Positions 9,021-16,652 of a DNA stretch of 64,000 bases are shown piece after piece. Position 1 is the stretch's first letter. Every line of letters starts with the position of its first letter. A program made the position numbers and the translations under genes. Source of the DNA: JALZUV01 sp963837025 (GTDB lineage Bacteria; Pseudomonadota; Alphaproteobacteria; Rickettsiales; JALZUV01); the NCBI GenBank assembly GCA_963837025.1, contig CAWILT010000002.1, forward strand, positions 806,001 to 870,000, given 5' to 3'. Under the pieces are notes generated by a model that worked only from the letters and a program-made list of their open reading frames with translations, searched no databases and was not told the origin of the DNA.

Positions 9021-9245
9021 TTAAGCGAAAAGCATCAAAAGTGCGAGTACCAAAGCGAATAGACCCATCGCCTCAGCCAAACCTGCGCCAATGTAAACAT
9101 ATTTAGAAAGTTTACCTTCGGCAGATGGATTACGCGCAATACCATTGAGCATGGCAGCAAAAATGTTACCCACACCAATAGCGGCACCGAACATACCAAT
9201 TGCAGTAAGGCCAACGCCAATATATTTGAGTGCTTCTAGTTCCAT
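9021..9245 (-). CDS. atpE: F0F1 ATP synthase subunit c
   Basis: A 74-residue proteolipid with two membrane helices joined by a polar loop (ARNPSAEGKL). The ion-carrying carboxylate is the Glu in GLAEAMGLFAL of helix 2. Helix 1 carries the glycine-rich GAAIGVGNIFAAML packing motif that builds the rotor ring. The start at 9245, not the longer frame to 9323, is set by a strong ribosome-binding site (AAGGAG) 8 bases upstream and by the normal family length. A strong site is expected because c is needed in many copies per complex. Helix 2 lacks the extra polar residues of sodium-binding rings, so protons are the likely ion. Confidence 0.95.
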   Translation of the reverse strand: MELEALKYIGVGLTAIGMFGAAIGVGNIFAAMLNGIARNPSAEGKLSKYVYIGAGLAEAMGLFALVLALLMLFA

Positions 9246-9300
9246 AGTAATCTCCTTAAAGTTTGTAGTGTTTTTAGATGTTAGAGGATGGTTGTCAATG

Positions 9301-10029
9301 TTAATGTAAGTGCACCGCGTCACTTATATAAACGCAGGTGAGGATAGTGAAAATATACGCTTGTAAAAATGCGATGAAGAATTCGAATCCGGTTAATACA
9401 ACCAGTAAAGATAAGGGCGCCCAACCGCCGATTAAACCCAGTGCAACCACAAATCCGGCGATAACCTTTAACATGGTATGACCCGCCAGCATGTTGGCTG
9501 ATAGACGAACCGATAAACTAACGGGGCGTGCTAAATAGGTGAAAAGCTCAATAAAAAACATGAGGGGCGCTAACCACCACGGCGTACCTGAAGGCACGAA
9601 AAATCCAAGGAATTTAAAACCATGTTTAAAAATCGCAACCATTGTAACAAAGAGAAAAATAAATAAAGCCAAAGCAAATGTAACAATAATATGGCTAGTA
9701 AATGTAAAAGAATAGGGAACCATGCCCAACAAATTTCCGAATAGCACAAACATAAATATCGTGAAAACTAAGGGGAAATATTTTTTACCCGCTGTGCCAA
9801 CCGTATCGCGCACCTGATTAGCAATAAATAGATAGCTGAGCTCAACCATGGATTGCCAACGCGTAGGAACCAACGCGCGGCCACGGATGCCTGCGGCTAA
9901 AAATATGATAATGAGTAAAGCTGATGTAGCCATAGCAGCGGTTGCATTGGTGATACTAACATCGTAACCAGCAAGGGTTAACTCTCGTAAAGGGTGAATT
10001 TCAAACTGAGCGAGTGGACTTTTAGACAT
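9301..10029 (-). CDS. atpB: F0F1 ATP synthase subunit a
   Basis: A 242-residue polytopic membrane protein forming the proton half-channels beside the c-ring. The essential arginine lies in SLSVRLSANMLAGHTMLKV. The last helix reads AFLQAYIFTILTCVYISDA, the conserved C-terminal signature. ELSYLFIANQVRDTVG and FFIELFTYLARPVSLS are also typical. It starts directly after the atpI stop and precedes atpE by 55 bases. Confidence 0.95.
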   Translation of the reverse strand: MSKSPLAQFEIHPLRELTLAGYDVSITNATAAMATSALLIIIFLAAGIRGRALVPTRWQSMVELSYLFIANQVRDTVGTAGKKYFPLVFTIFMFVLFGNLLGMVPYSFTFTSHIIVTFALALFIFLFVTMVAIFKHGFKFLGFFVPSGTPWWLAPLMFFIELFTYLARPVSLSVRLSANMLAGHTMLKVIAGFVVALGLIGGWAPLSLLVVLTGFEFFIAFLQAYIFTILTCVYISDAVHLH

Positions 10030-10323
10030 CTATAACTCTTCTTCATTATCGGTTTGATTATAGCGTGCTGAAGTTTGCATCATCATCTTTACTCCTGCAG
10101 CCGCTCCGATGAAAAGGAAAATCATCAAAAATATGGGCAACGTGCCGAGAAATTTATCAACAAAATAACCAAATCCTGCTCCTACCAACACGCCAGCGAC
10201 CATTTCGCTGCCCATTCTCATGGCTATGTGCGCGCCGGAAGGTTCAATTTCTGGCTTATGCTGTGCCTTTTTAATGCGTTTTTCTAACGCTTCAAGCGGG
10301 TCAGATGATGAATCAGGCTTCAT
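10030..10323 (-). CDS. atpI: ATP synthase accessory protein AtpI
   Basis: A 97-residue protein with a charged N-terminus and two membrane helices (GVLVGAGFGYFVDKFLG and LPIFLMIFLFIGAAAGVKMM), matching the AtpI / F0F1-ATPase-gene-1 family. AtpI helps assemble the c-ring and affects Mg uptake in some species. It is the first gene of the F0 operon, as usual in alphaproteobacteria. No F1 genes (atpHAGDC) are in the window, in keeping with the split F0/F1 operons of that class. Confidence 0.88.
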   Translation of the reverse strand: MKPDSSSDPLEALEKRIKKAQHKPEIEPSGAHIAMRMGSEMVAGVLVGAGFGYFVDKFLGTLPIFLMIFLFIGAAAGVKMMMQTSARYNQTDNEEEL

Positions 10324-10341
10324 ACTGGCTCAATCGCGTTG

Positions 10342-10369
10342 GTTTTAACATTTCGCGCCCCCCTGTCAA
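10342..10369 (-). promoter_or_regulatory. candidate sigma-70 promoter of the F0 operon
   Basis: On the minus strand, upstream of atpI, a perfect -35 TTGACA (10369-10364) is followed after 16 bases by TAAAAC (10347-10342), which matches 4 of 6 positions of TATAAT. The predicted start of transcription would fall just before the atpI ATG, leaving a very short leader. This is pattern reading only. Confidence 0.4.
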
Positions 10370-10394
10370 GCGACCAAGCGCTGAAAGGTTTAAG

Positions 10395-11135
10395 TTATTG
10401 TGCTTTTGTTGATTCACGTATCGCTTTTTCAAAATCAGCCACATCCCATCCCTTAACGGTTTGGCTGCCAATACGAAAATGCGGCGTGCCTTCAAGTGCC
10501 GTTAAATCAACGATAGGTTGGCGGCTATCGATAATACGTTTGAATGCTGCTTCATCAGCTAAGCATGCATCAATCGCCACATCGCTCATACCACTAACGC
10601 GTGCGATGGATTTGAGGTTTGGCAGATAATCGCTAGATACCCACTGTTCTTGCCCACGCAACAATGCGCCAACAAGTTTCTGCCGCTTCTCATTAGTGTC
10701 TTGGCATTGCACCAATAAAGTAGCATCGGCGCTGGGGCCTTCATTCACGTGCGAATAAAAATGTAGCTGCGCAACATTAGTATCAATTAAATTACGCTTT
10801 AACGCATCAAACTTTTCGCGATAAAAATTAGCGCAATGCGAGCAGGTGAACGATGCAACCTCTTCAATGATGATGGGAGCATTGGTATCACCATATATTA
10901 CAGGCTCAACTTGCACGGCATCTTTAGCGATTGATGGCGTAGTTGGATTAGCCTCACCAAGCGCTTTTAACTCATCAACATTCAATGTTAAAGGCTCTGC
11001 AGTGCTTGCAGCATCGCCAGCAACAACAGTTTCATCCGCATTTGCGCCATTTGATTTGATAACACTGCTATAGAAATTTGCTCCAATCAACGCACAAACA
11101 CCAACCACTGCAAAAAGAATAATAAAGTTTTTCAT
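10395..11135 (-). CDS. DsbA-family thioredoxin-fold oxidoreductase
   Basis: A 246-residue periplasmic disulfide oxidoreductase-like protein. One N-terminal helix (FIILFAVVGVCALIGANF) anchors or exports it. The thioredoxin domain begins near residue 78 and has an active site CSHC (ASFTCSHCANFYREKF) and a cis-proline loop GTPHFRIG near residue 220. Two further cysteines (LLVQCQD, DACLAD) are in the helical insert. In alphaproteobacteria a gene of this type often lies between DUF721 and smc. Here the DUF721 neighbour is present but smc is not; the F0 operon follows. Confidence 0.88.
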   Translation of the reverse strand: MKNFIILFAVVGVCALIGANFYSSVIKSNGANADETVVAGDAASTAEPLTLNVDELKALGEANPTTPSIAKDAVQVEPVIYGDTNAPIIIEEVASFTCSHCANFYREKFDALKRNLIDTNVAQLHFYSHVNEGPSADATLLVQCQDTNEKRQKLVGALLRGQEQWVSSDYLPNLKSIARVSGMSDVAIDACLADEAAFKRIIDSRQPIVDLTALEGTPHFRIGSQTVKGWDVADFEKAIRESTKAQ

Positions 11136-11182
11136 AACTTCTCCCTTAATTTTTTGTCAGCATAAAGATTGCGCCGCAGGAA

Positions 11183-11518
11183 TCAACCATTCTGAATCAG
11201 TTGAATACGCTCTATTTTTCGATGCCCAATAATTTTAGCAATACGCTGTAATAATATAGGTTGCATATGCTGTAATTCTAACGCGCTGGAGGGGGTGCTA
11301 TTGATTACCAAGATAGCAGTACCTTTGGTATAGCGCAGCTTGCATGGCTTGCTATTTTGTGCGGCATCGGCTCCCGCAATATCAGGCCAGAATGTGCCAA
11401 GGCGCAACAATTCGAGTGTGGATTTATCAAAAATATCCTTTTGGTGGCTTGCTAAACCTGCCGCGATGGGTTGGGCGAAAAGGCCGGTTGTCCCATAATA
11501 TCGCGTCTTTTTTTGCAT
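11183..11518 (-). CDS. DUF721 / DciA-like protein
   Basis: A 111-residue member of the DUF721 family, which includes DciA, the ancestral loader of the DnaB replicative helicase. Visible family features are LLRLGTFWPDIAGADAAQNS and KGTAILVINSTPSSALELQH, followed by a basic helix (QRIAKIIGHRKIERIQLI). It lies between rnhB and the DsbA-like gene in one minus-strand run. Function as a helicase loader is by family only. Confidence 0.8.
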   Translation of the reverse strand: MQKKTRYYGTTGLFAQPIAAGLASHQKDIFDKSTLELLRLGTFWPDIAGADAAQNSKPCKLRYTKGTAILVINSTPSSALELQHMQPILLQRIAKIIGHRKIERIQLIQNG

Positions 11519-11532
11519 AATGTTGTTATAGC

Positions 11533-12144
11533 TTAAGCGCTGGCTTTCATCAAGTGGTTGCGAACCGGTGCAAAACTCACGCGGTGGTGTGGGGTTACAC
11601 CAAGCTTATCAAGTGCAGCTAGATGTTGAGGGGTAGGATAACCCGCATTCTTTTCCCAACCATAGCCTGGATAATCTGCTGCAAGCTTTTTCATAACCGC
11701 ATCACGCGCAGTTTTTGCCAAAATAGATGCCGCGGCGATTGATAAGCTAATGGAATCGCCTTTTATGATGGTTGAAGCGCCGCAAATGAGTTGAGGTGGA
11801 ATGCGGTTGCCATCAACCAAAACATGGTTAGGCGTAATGCTTAGTGCCGCAACCGCTTTGCGCATCGCTTCCATCGAAGCATGTAGAATATTTAATCGCT
11901 CAATTTCATTTAAATCGCATTCGCACACAGCCCAAGCAAGTGCTGATTCTTTAATTTCTTGTGCTAAACGATTGCGCGCTTTTTCGCTCAGTTTTTTGGA
12001 ATCATTAATTCCATCGGGAATGGAGTGTGGGTTTAAAATAACAGCCGCGGCGGTAACAGGGCCAGCTAAAGGTGCACGTCCTGCTTCATCGGTGCCAGCA
12101 ACATTTCCTTTAATTGCTAATTCTAATTGATAATGAGGCAGCAT
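11533..12144 (-). CDS. rnhB: ribonuclease HII
   Basis: A 203-residue RNase HII, which nicks RNA-DNA hybrids and single ribonucleotides in DNA. The catalytic acidic residues are seen in GTDEAGRAPLAGPV (Asp-Glu near residues 18-19), in HVLVDGNRIP and in the SLSIAAASILAKTARD region. The GRG triplet of the family, known to read the 2'-hydroxyl at the junction, is GRA here; the bases read GGA CGT GCA. Length and other motifs are normal. The ATG overlaps the stop of the upstream transglycosylase gene by one base. Confidence 0.93.
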   Translation of the reverse strand: MLPHYQLELAIKGNVAGTDEAGRAPLAGPVTAAAVILNPHSIPDGINDSKKLSEKARNRLAQEIKESALAWAVCECDLNEIERLNILHASMEAMRKAVAALSITPNHVLVDGNRIPPQLICGASTIIKGDSISLSIAAASILAKTARDAVMKKLAADYPGYGWEKNAGYPTPQHLAALDKLGVTPHHRVSFAPVRNHLMKASA

Positions 12145-13787
12145 TAAGCTCTAATTTTAGCTGAAAGGATGGCCGCTAAACGCGGTGTCATAGGTTGAGT
12201 GGTGGGCCAAATATTTTGCGAAAGTTCGGTTACACTGGTTTCGTTATCATTCATAATTTCGCGATACATCCAATAATTAGTCATTACATTCATCACATAA
12301 TCGCGCGTTTCGCTAAAGGGTATGGTTTCAATAAAATAAAGCGGATCATTCATAGCCGCGGGTTGGCGTGACCAGCGTTTCGCGTTGCCCGGGCCTGCGT
12401 TGTAGGCAACAGCCAGCAATACAATATTGCCTTGAATATAGTTTTTATTGGCTAAATAATTCAGATAATTTTGACCCAGCGTCATGCTGCTAACCGGATC
12501 GTTAAGATTTGTGCTGGATTTTAGATTCATCTTTTGAGCAATATATTTAGCAGTTTCAGGCATGATTTGCATCGTCCCTTGAGCGCCAGCATAGCTGCGT
12601 GCTTTGCTATTAAATCCTGACTCTTGACGAGCGACAGCAAATACCAGCGCTGGATCAATAATATAACCATTTTTCGGTTCCCATCGCGGCATAGGATAGA
12701 GTGCTTCGCCTGAAGTAATGCCCTTACGTTCCAAATCTATGCCCATGCGCAATTGTAGCGCGGGCAATTCAAGTTTATTGGCTAAAGGAACAAACGCGAC
12801 ACGATCATGTGCATCAGCCAAAGCATAATGATGAACCAACTCGTTTAATGCTAATTCTTTTTGCCCAATCTTGGTGAGCGCTTGAATGCGTCGTAAGGCG
12901 TTGCGCGTTTGTGGCGCTTCAATCTCAATTAAATAATCAGCTAAAGATTCTTTCCCCCGCAAAGCGACCTTTTCATCCAAAGTATTACCCAAGATATGAA
13001 CCGCTTGTGCACCATAGAAACTGCGCGGAAAACGCGCCGCGCGCTCAAGATGCTTCTTCGCTTTTTGCGTGTCATGTAAAGCATCGGCTGCGCGATAAGC
13101 CCAAAAACTTATCGCTGATTTATCCCAATCGCCCAACGTGCTGCTGGTGTTTTCTAACGATGTAAAACGCTCATAAGCACGTGAATAATTTCCATTGTTC
13201 CAAGAGCTAAGACCTGCGCGCCAAATGGCAGCAATGCGCGGACTTTCAAAACGAATATTTTTAAAGCTTTCGCCATACCCACTTAAATTGCGGCGCGTAG
13301 TATCCGGACGGCTCGCTTCAATACCGCGGCTTTTAGCAAGGGCATATATACGGGTGGCTTGCGGCAGATCGCTATAATTATCAAGCCATTCAACCAATTC
13401 CGCTTTTGATGTTTTGTAAGTAGGTGCTAAATAGCGCTGACCTAACACATGACCTTTTAACATTGGATTTAAAATTTCATTCATAATCGCATCGGCAGCC
13501 GCCCAGTCCGCTTTTTTCTGCATGCGAAATATTTCATCATAGCGAATTTCATCAGCGGGAGTAAGCTTCACATAGGTTTTATTATGGATAAAATCAGATG
13601 CCGTAGCTTTAGCTGTATGTGTGCTAAGATATAAAGCACTTAAAAAATTACGGCTAGGTGATTGAGATAGCACAATAAGTCCGATAAATAGAAGCATCGC
13701 CAATAAGGCAAAAAGCTCATAACGTGCTTTTAGTAACTGAATCAAAACATAACCTATAATAATTAAAAGTTGCGCCTTGTAGCACAT
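12144..13787 (-). CDS. lytic murein transglycosylase (SLT family)
   Basis: A 547-residue Slt70-like enzyme that would cleave peptidoglycan glycan strands with formation of 1,6-anhydro-muropeptides. An N-terminal membrane helix (LFALLAMLLFIGLIVL, about 27-43) anchors or exports it. A long alpha-helical, TPR-like superhelix follows (~70-350). The C-terminal goose-type lysozyme domain has the catalytic Glu in AVARQESGFNSKARSYAGAQ and the GTMQIMPETA and AYNAGPGNAKRW motifs. It precedes rnhB with one-base overlap and follows the uracil-DNA glycosylase gene. Confidence 0.9.
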   Translation of the reverse strand: MCYKAQLLIIIGYVLIQLLKARYELFALLAMLLFIGLIVLSQSPSRNFLSALYLSTHTAKATASDFIHNKTYVKLTPADEIRYDEIFRMQKKADWAAADAIMNEILNPMLKGHVLGQRYLAPTYKTSKAELVEWLDNYSDLPQATRIYALAKSRGIEASRPDTTRRNLSGYGESFKNIRFESPRIAAIWRAGLSSWNNGNYSRAYERFTSLENTSSTLGDWDKSAISFWAYRAADALHDTQKAKKHLERAARFPRSFYGAQAVHILGNTLDEKVALRGKESLADYLIEIEAPQTRNALRRIQALTKIGQKELALNELVHHYALADAHDRVAFVPLANKLELPALQLRMGIDLERKGITSGEALYPMPRWEPKNGYIIDPALVFAVARQESGFNSKARSYAGAQGTMQIMPETAKYIAQKMNLKSSTNLNDPVSSMTLGQNYLNYLANKNYIQGNIVLLAVAYNAGPGNAKRWSRQPAAMNDPLYFIETIPFSETRDYVMNVMTNYWMYREIMNDNETSVTELSQNIWPTTQPMTPRLAAILSAKIRA

Positions 13788-13813
13788 TGTTAAGAGTTTG
13801 TTAACCCTTTATT

Positions 13814-14626
13814 CTAATCGTTTGTGAGCAGGGCTTTTAGCTGCAATAAATCATTCCATGCTAACCTTTTTTGTGTAGGCTGCCTTAACAGATAAGAGGG
13901 GTGGTAAGATATAATGACCGGTATATTATTCGTGCCATATTGTTGGACTTTTCCACGTAGTCTGGACAAGGGTGACGTTTCACCTAAAACAGAGCGCACA
14001 GCGACTCCCCCCAATAAAAATAATACTTTAGGTTTTTGAAGCTCGATGTGTTTATTTACAAAAGGTTGGCAGATTGCAATTTCTTCAGCAGTAGGGGTGC
14101 GATTACCCGGTGGACGCCAATATACGCTGTTCGTAATTAATGCATTTTCATTTCGATTATAACCGATTGCGCCCAACATTTTATCGAGTAACTGCCCGCT
14201 TGGCCCGCAAAAGGGCACTCCTGAACGATCTTCCTGAGCGCCTGGGGCCTCACCAATGACCATTAAGGGAGCGTGTTCCACGCCCTGTGCAAAAACAGGA
14301 TGGGTTGCCGAGCGACAAATGCCAAGATCACGAAAACTAAGTACTGCATCGCGCAATTGCTCAATCGTCGTGCACTTAGCAGCTAAAGATTGCGCTTTAT
14401 GCAAAGCCTCTGCCGGTGGAGTATAAGGTGCTGACGGTGATGCTTTAAGCGCGGGGGTTAATGGTGCAACATGATTTGATTTTGCTTCTGCTTCACTTGG
14501 CGCTGATTTGAGTTTTTCAGAATGGTTTGAGGAAGTAGCCAATCGATTATGTGGCGTTTCATCCACCCACATATCAACACCCATGGCGCGATACCATTCA
14601 ATGATAGCTAATTCTTGATTCCCCAT
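13814..14626 (-). CDS. family 4-like uracil-DNA glycosylase
   Basis: A 270-residue protein. Residues ~1-95 are variable and Ala/Pro/Ser-rich. The C-terminal part is a uracil-DNA glycosylase domain with motif A MVIGEAPGAQEDRSGVPF and motif B region ISYHPSYLLRQP. WRPPGNRTPTAEE lies between them. Of the four Fe-S cluster cysteines of classical family 4 enzymes I can align only two (GICRSAT and AICQPF); the position before RPP is Trp. From memory the alphaproteobacterial branch shares this pattern, so it does not mark a broken gene. It is divergent from the ETF-QO gene, 45 bases away. Confidence 0.85.
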   Translation of the reverse strand: MGNQELAIIEWYRAMGVDMWVDETPHNRLATSSNHSEKLKSAPSEAEAKSNHVAPLTPALKASPSAPYTPPAEALHKAQSLAAKCTTIEQLRDAVLSFRDLGICRSATHPVFAQGVEHAPLMVIGEAPGAQEDRSGVPFCGPSGQLLDKMLGAIGYNRNENALITNSVYWRPPGNRTPTAEEIAICQPFVNKHIELQKPKVLFLLGGVAVRSVLGETSPLSRLRGKVQQYGTNNIPVIISYHPSYLLRQPTQKRLAWNDLLQLKALLTND

Positions 14627-14671
14627 GTAGTTTATTTAGCATGGACAAAAGCAATAGATAAGGGGTTTTTA

Positions 14672-16285
14672 ATGTCCGATGCAGCATTTGAAGTAATGGA
14701 GTGCGATGTAGCCATTGTAGGTGGCGGCGTTGCTGGGCTCTCTGCGGCTATTCGGCTAGCGCAATTAGCCGAAGATGAAGGCACGACTATCAATATCATG
14801 CTGCTGGAAAAAGGTTCTGAAATTGGTGCGCATATTCTTTCAGGTGCCGTGATTGAAACCCGCGCCTTAGATGAACTTTTACCCGATTGGAAAGAGCGAG
14901 GTGCTCCGTTAGATACACCTGCAACATCAGATGAATTTTGGTTTCTTACGGAAAATGGGAAATTCAAATTACCTACCCCACCACAAATGCATAATAATGG
15001 AAATTATATTGTAAGCCTTGCTAACGTAACGCGCTGGCTTGCCCAACAGTCTGAAGCATTGGGCGTGCAAATTTTCCCCGGATTTGCCGCGGCTAATGTT
15101 ATTATTGAGGATGGATGCGTCAAAGGTGTGCGCACGGGCGAATTTGGCATTTCGAAATTGGGTGAGAAAAAGGATTCGTATCAACCCCCAATGGAAATTC
15201 GCGCTAAAACAACCATGTTTGCAGAAGGATGCCGTGGTCATCTTTCTGAACAGGTGATGAAGGAGTTTAACTTGCGTGAGGGTGTTGACCCGCAAACCTA
15301 TGGCATCGGCCTGAAAGAATTATGGGAAATTGAGCCGAGCAACAGTAAGCCTGGTCATATCGTGCATTCTGTGGGTTGGCCAATGGACAGCCAGACCTAT
15401 GGTGGTTCCTTCATTTATCATTTGAAAGATAATCTAGTGGCTATTGGATATGTGGTTGGACTTGATTATCAAAATCCCTACCTTAACCCTTTTAAAGAAT
15501 TTCAGCGCTTTAAAATGCATCCCTCCGTTAAACCGTTATTAGAGGGTGGGCGCCGCATTTCCTACGGTGCGCGTGCGTTGAACGAGGGCGGGTGGCAATC
15601 GATACCCAAATTGATTATGCCCGGCGCAGTATTGATAGGATGTGCTGCTGGCTTTTTAAATGTGCCGAAAATTAAGGGCACTCATACCGCTATGAAATCG
15701 GCTATGCTTGCGGCTGAGGCGGTTTATGAAAATAAACCTGAAAACTATCCGAAAATGTTGAAAGAAAGCTGGGTATATAAAGAACTGCATCAAGTGCGCA
15801 ATATTCGCCCGTCATTTCACAAAGGTTTGTGGGCTGGGTTGGCTTATAGCGCGCTGGATACCTATTTGTTTCGCGGCAAGGCTCCGTGGACATTTAGCCA
15901 CAAAAAACCTGACTATGCATACACAAAACCTGCTTCCGAATGCTCCGAAATTACCTATCCATTACCCGATGGAAAAGTAAGTTTTGATCTATTAAGCTCT
16001 GTTTTTCTTTCCGCAACGAATCATGAAGAAGATCAGCCGCCTCATTTAAAATTGAAAGATGCTGATAAGCCCTTAACCGTTTCGCTCGCAACTTACGCTG
16101 GCCCTGCTGCGCGTTATTGTCCGGCAGGAGTTTATGAATATATTGAACAGGCTGGCCAAACTAAATTTCAAATCAATGCGCAAAATTGCGTTCACTGTAA
16201 AACCTGCGATATTAAAGAACCTGAAAATAATATTAAATGGACTGTGCCTGAAGGTAGTGGTGGCCCAAACTATCCCAATATGTAA
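14672..16285 (+). CDS. electron transfer flavoprotein-ubiquinone oxidoreductase
   Basis: A 537-residue ETF-QO. It takes electrons from electron-transfer flavoprotein (fatty-acid, amino-acid and choline dehydrogenases) and passes them to ubiquinone at the inner membrane. The FAD-binding Rossmann motif is CDVAIVGGGVAGLSAAIRLA near the N-terminus. The C-terminal 4Fe-4S domain shows RYCPAGVYEY and NCVHCKTCDIKEP. The start at 14672 (MSDAAF) was chosen because an AAGGGG site precedes it and the longer frame to 14615 would overlap the divergent gene. The etfA and etfB genes are not in the window. A strong terminator follows directly. Confidence 0.95.
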   Translation: MSDAAFEVMECDVAIVGGGVAGLSAAIRLAQLAEDEGTTINIMLLEKGSEIGAHILSGAVIETRALDELLPDWKERGAPLDTPATSDEFWFLTENGKFKLPTPPQMHNNGNYIVSLANVTRWLAQQSEALGVQIFPGFAAANVIIEDGCVKGVRTGEFGISKLGEKKDSYQPPMEIRAKTTMFAEGCRGHLSEQVMKEFNLREGVDPQTYGIGLKELWEIEPSNSKPGHIVHSVGWPMDSQTYGGSFIYHLKDNLVAIGYVVGLDYQNPYLNPFKEFQRFKMHPSVKPLLEGGRRISYGARALNEGGWQSIPKLIMPGAVLIGCAAGFLNVPKIKGTHTAMKSAMLAAEAVYENKPENYPKMLKESWVYKELHQVRNIRPSFHKGLWAGLAYSALDTYLFRGKAPWTFSHKKPDYAYTKPASECSEITYPLPDGKVSFDLLSSVFLSATNHEEDQPPHLKLKDADKPLTVSLATYAGPAARYCPAGVYEYIEQAGQTKFQINAQNCVHCKTCDIKEPENNIKWTVPEGSGGPNYPNM

Positions 16286-16287
16286 TA

Positions 16288-16317
16288 AAAAAAGGCCGCA
16301 TTAAAGCGGCCTTTTTT
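16288..16317 (+). terminator. rho-independent terminator, bidirectional
   Basis: Three bases after the ETF-QO stop, GGCCGC (16294-16299) pairs with GCGGCC (16306-16311) around a 6-base loop. The stem is flanked by A6 on the left and T6 on the right. It can serve ETF-QO on the plus strand and the small gene at 16335-16535 on the minus strand. Confidence 0.92.
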
Positions 16318-16334
16318 AAAATATTTAAAGCAAA

Positions 16335-16535
16335 CTAGCCTGCTACAGATAAGCTACCGTAAGGCAATGCATTGCCTGAGCTTTTCTCAGTCACTAAATC
16401 GCCAGAATCTTCGTAAACGCCAGCGATGAAACGGCGGTTGCCGTTGATGTAAAGAATAGGCTTTACTTTTTTGCCATCGTGAATACGTAACTCTGTAACT
16501 AAGCCACGATTTTCGGGGTTATTTTTAGTTCCCAT
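16335..16535 (-). CDS. small conserved-looking protein of unknown function
   Basis: A 66-residue protein (MGTKNNPENRGLVTELRIHD...), basic at the N-terminus, with beta-strand-like alternation in KPILYINGNRRFIAGVYED and no membrane segment or cysteines. The start at 16535 was preferred over 16553 because GAG lies 8 bases upstream and the extra residues look non-coding. It has its own transcript, convergent with ETF-QO across a shared terminator and divergent from the TPR gene. I do not recognise the family. Codon use looks like its neighbours, so I take it as a real gene. Confidence 0.65.
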   Translation of the reverse strand: MGTKNNPENRGLVTELRIHDGKKVKPILYINGNRRFIAGVYEDSGDLVTEKSSGNALPYGSLSVAG

Positions 16536-16652
16536 GGTAATAATCTCGCACAACTAATTGAATGTTAATTTCCGCAATATATTAACCAAATCTTACTGTT
16601 GTGCAAGCAATAAATACCTATACACTAGAGGTTAGAATAAAGAGGGTGCCTT

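Noticed and set aside
13814..14626. Loss of two Fe-S cysteines in the uracil-DNA glycosylase as a sign of a broken gene
   Set aside because: The catalytic motifs are intact, and from memory alphaproteobacterial members commonly share the Trp at this position, so it looks like a branch feature and not decay.
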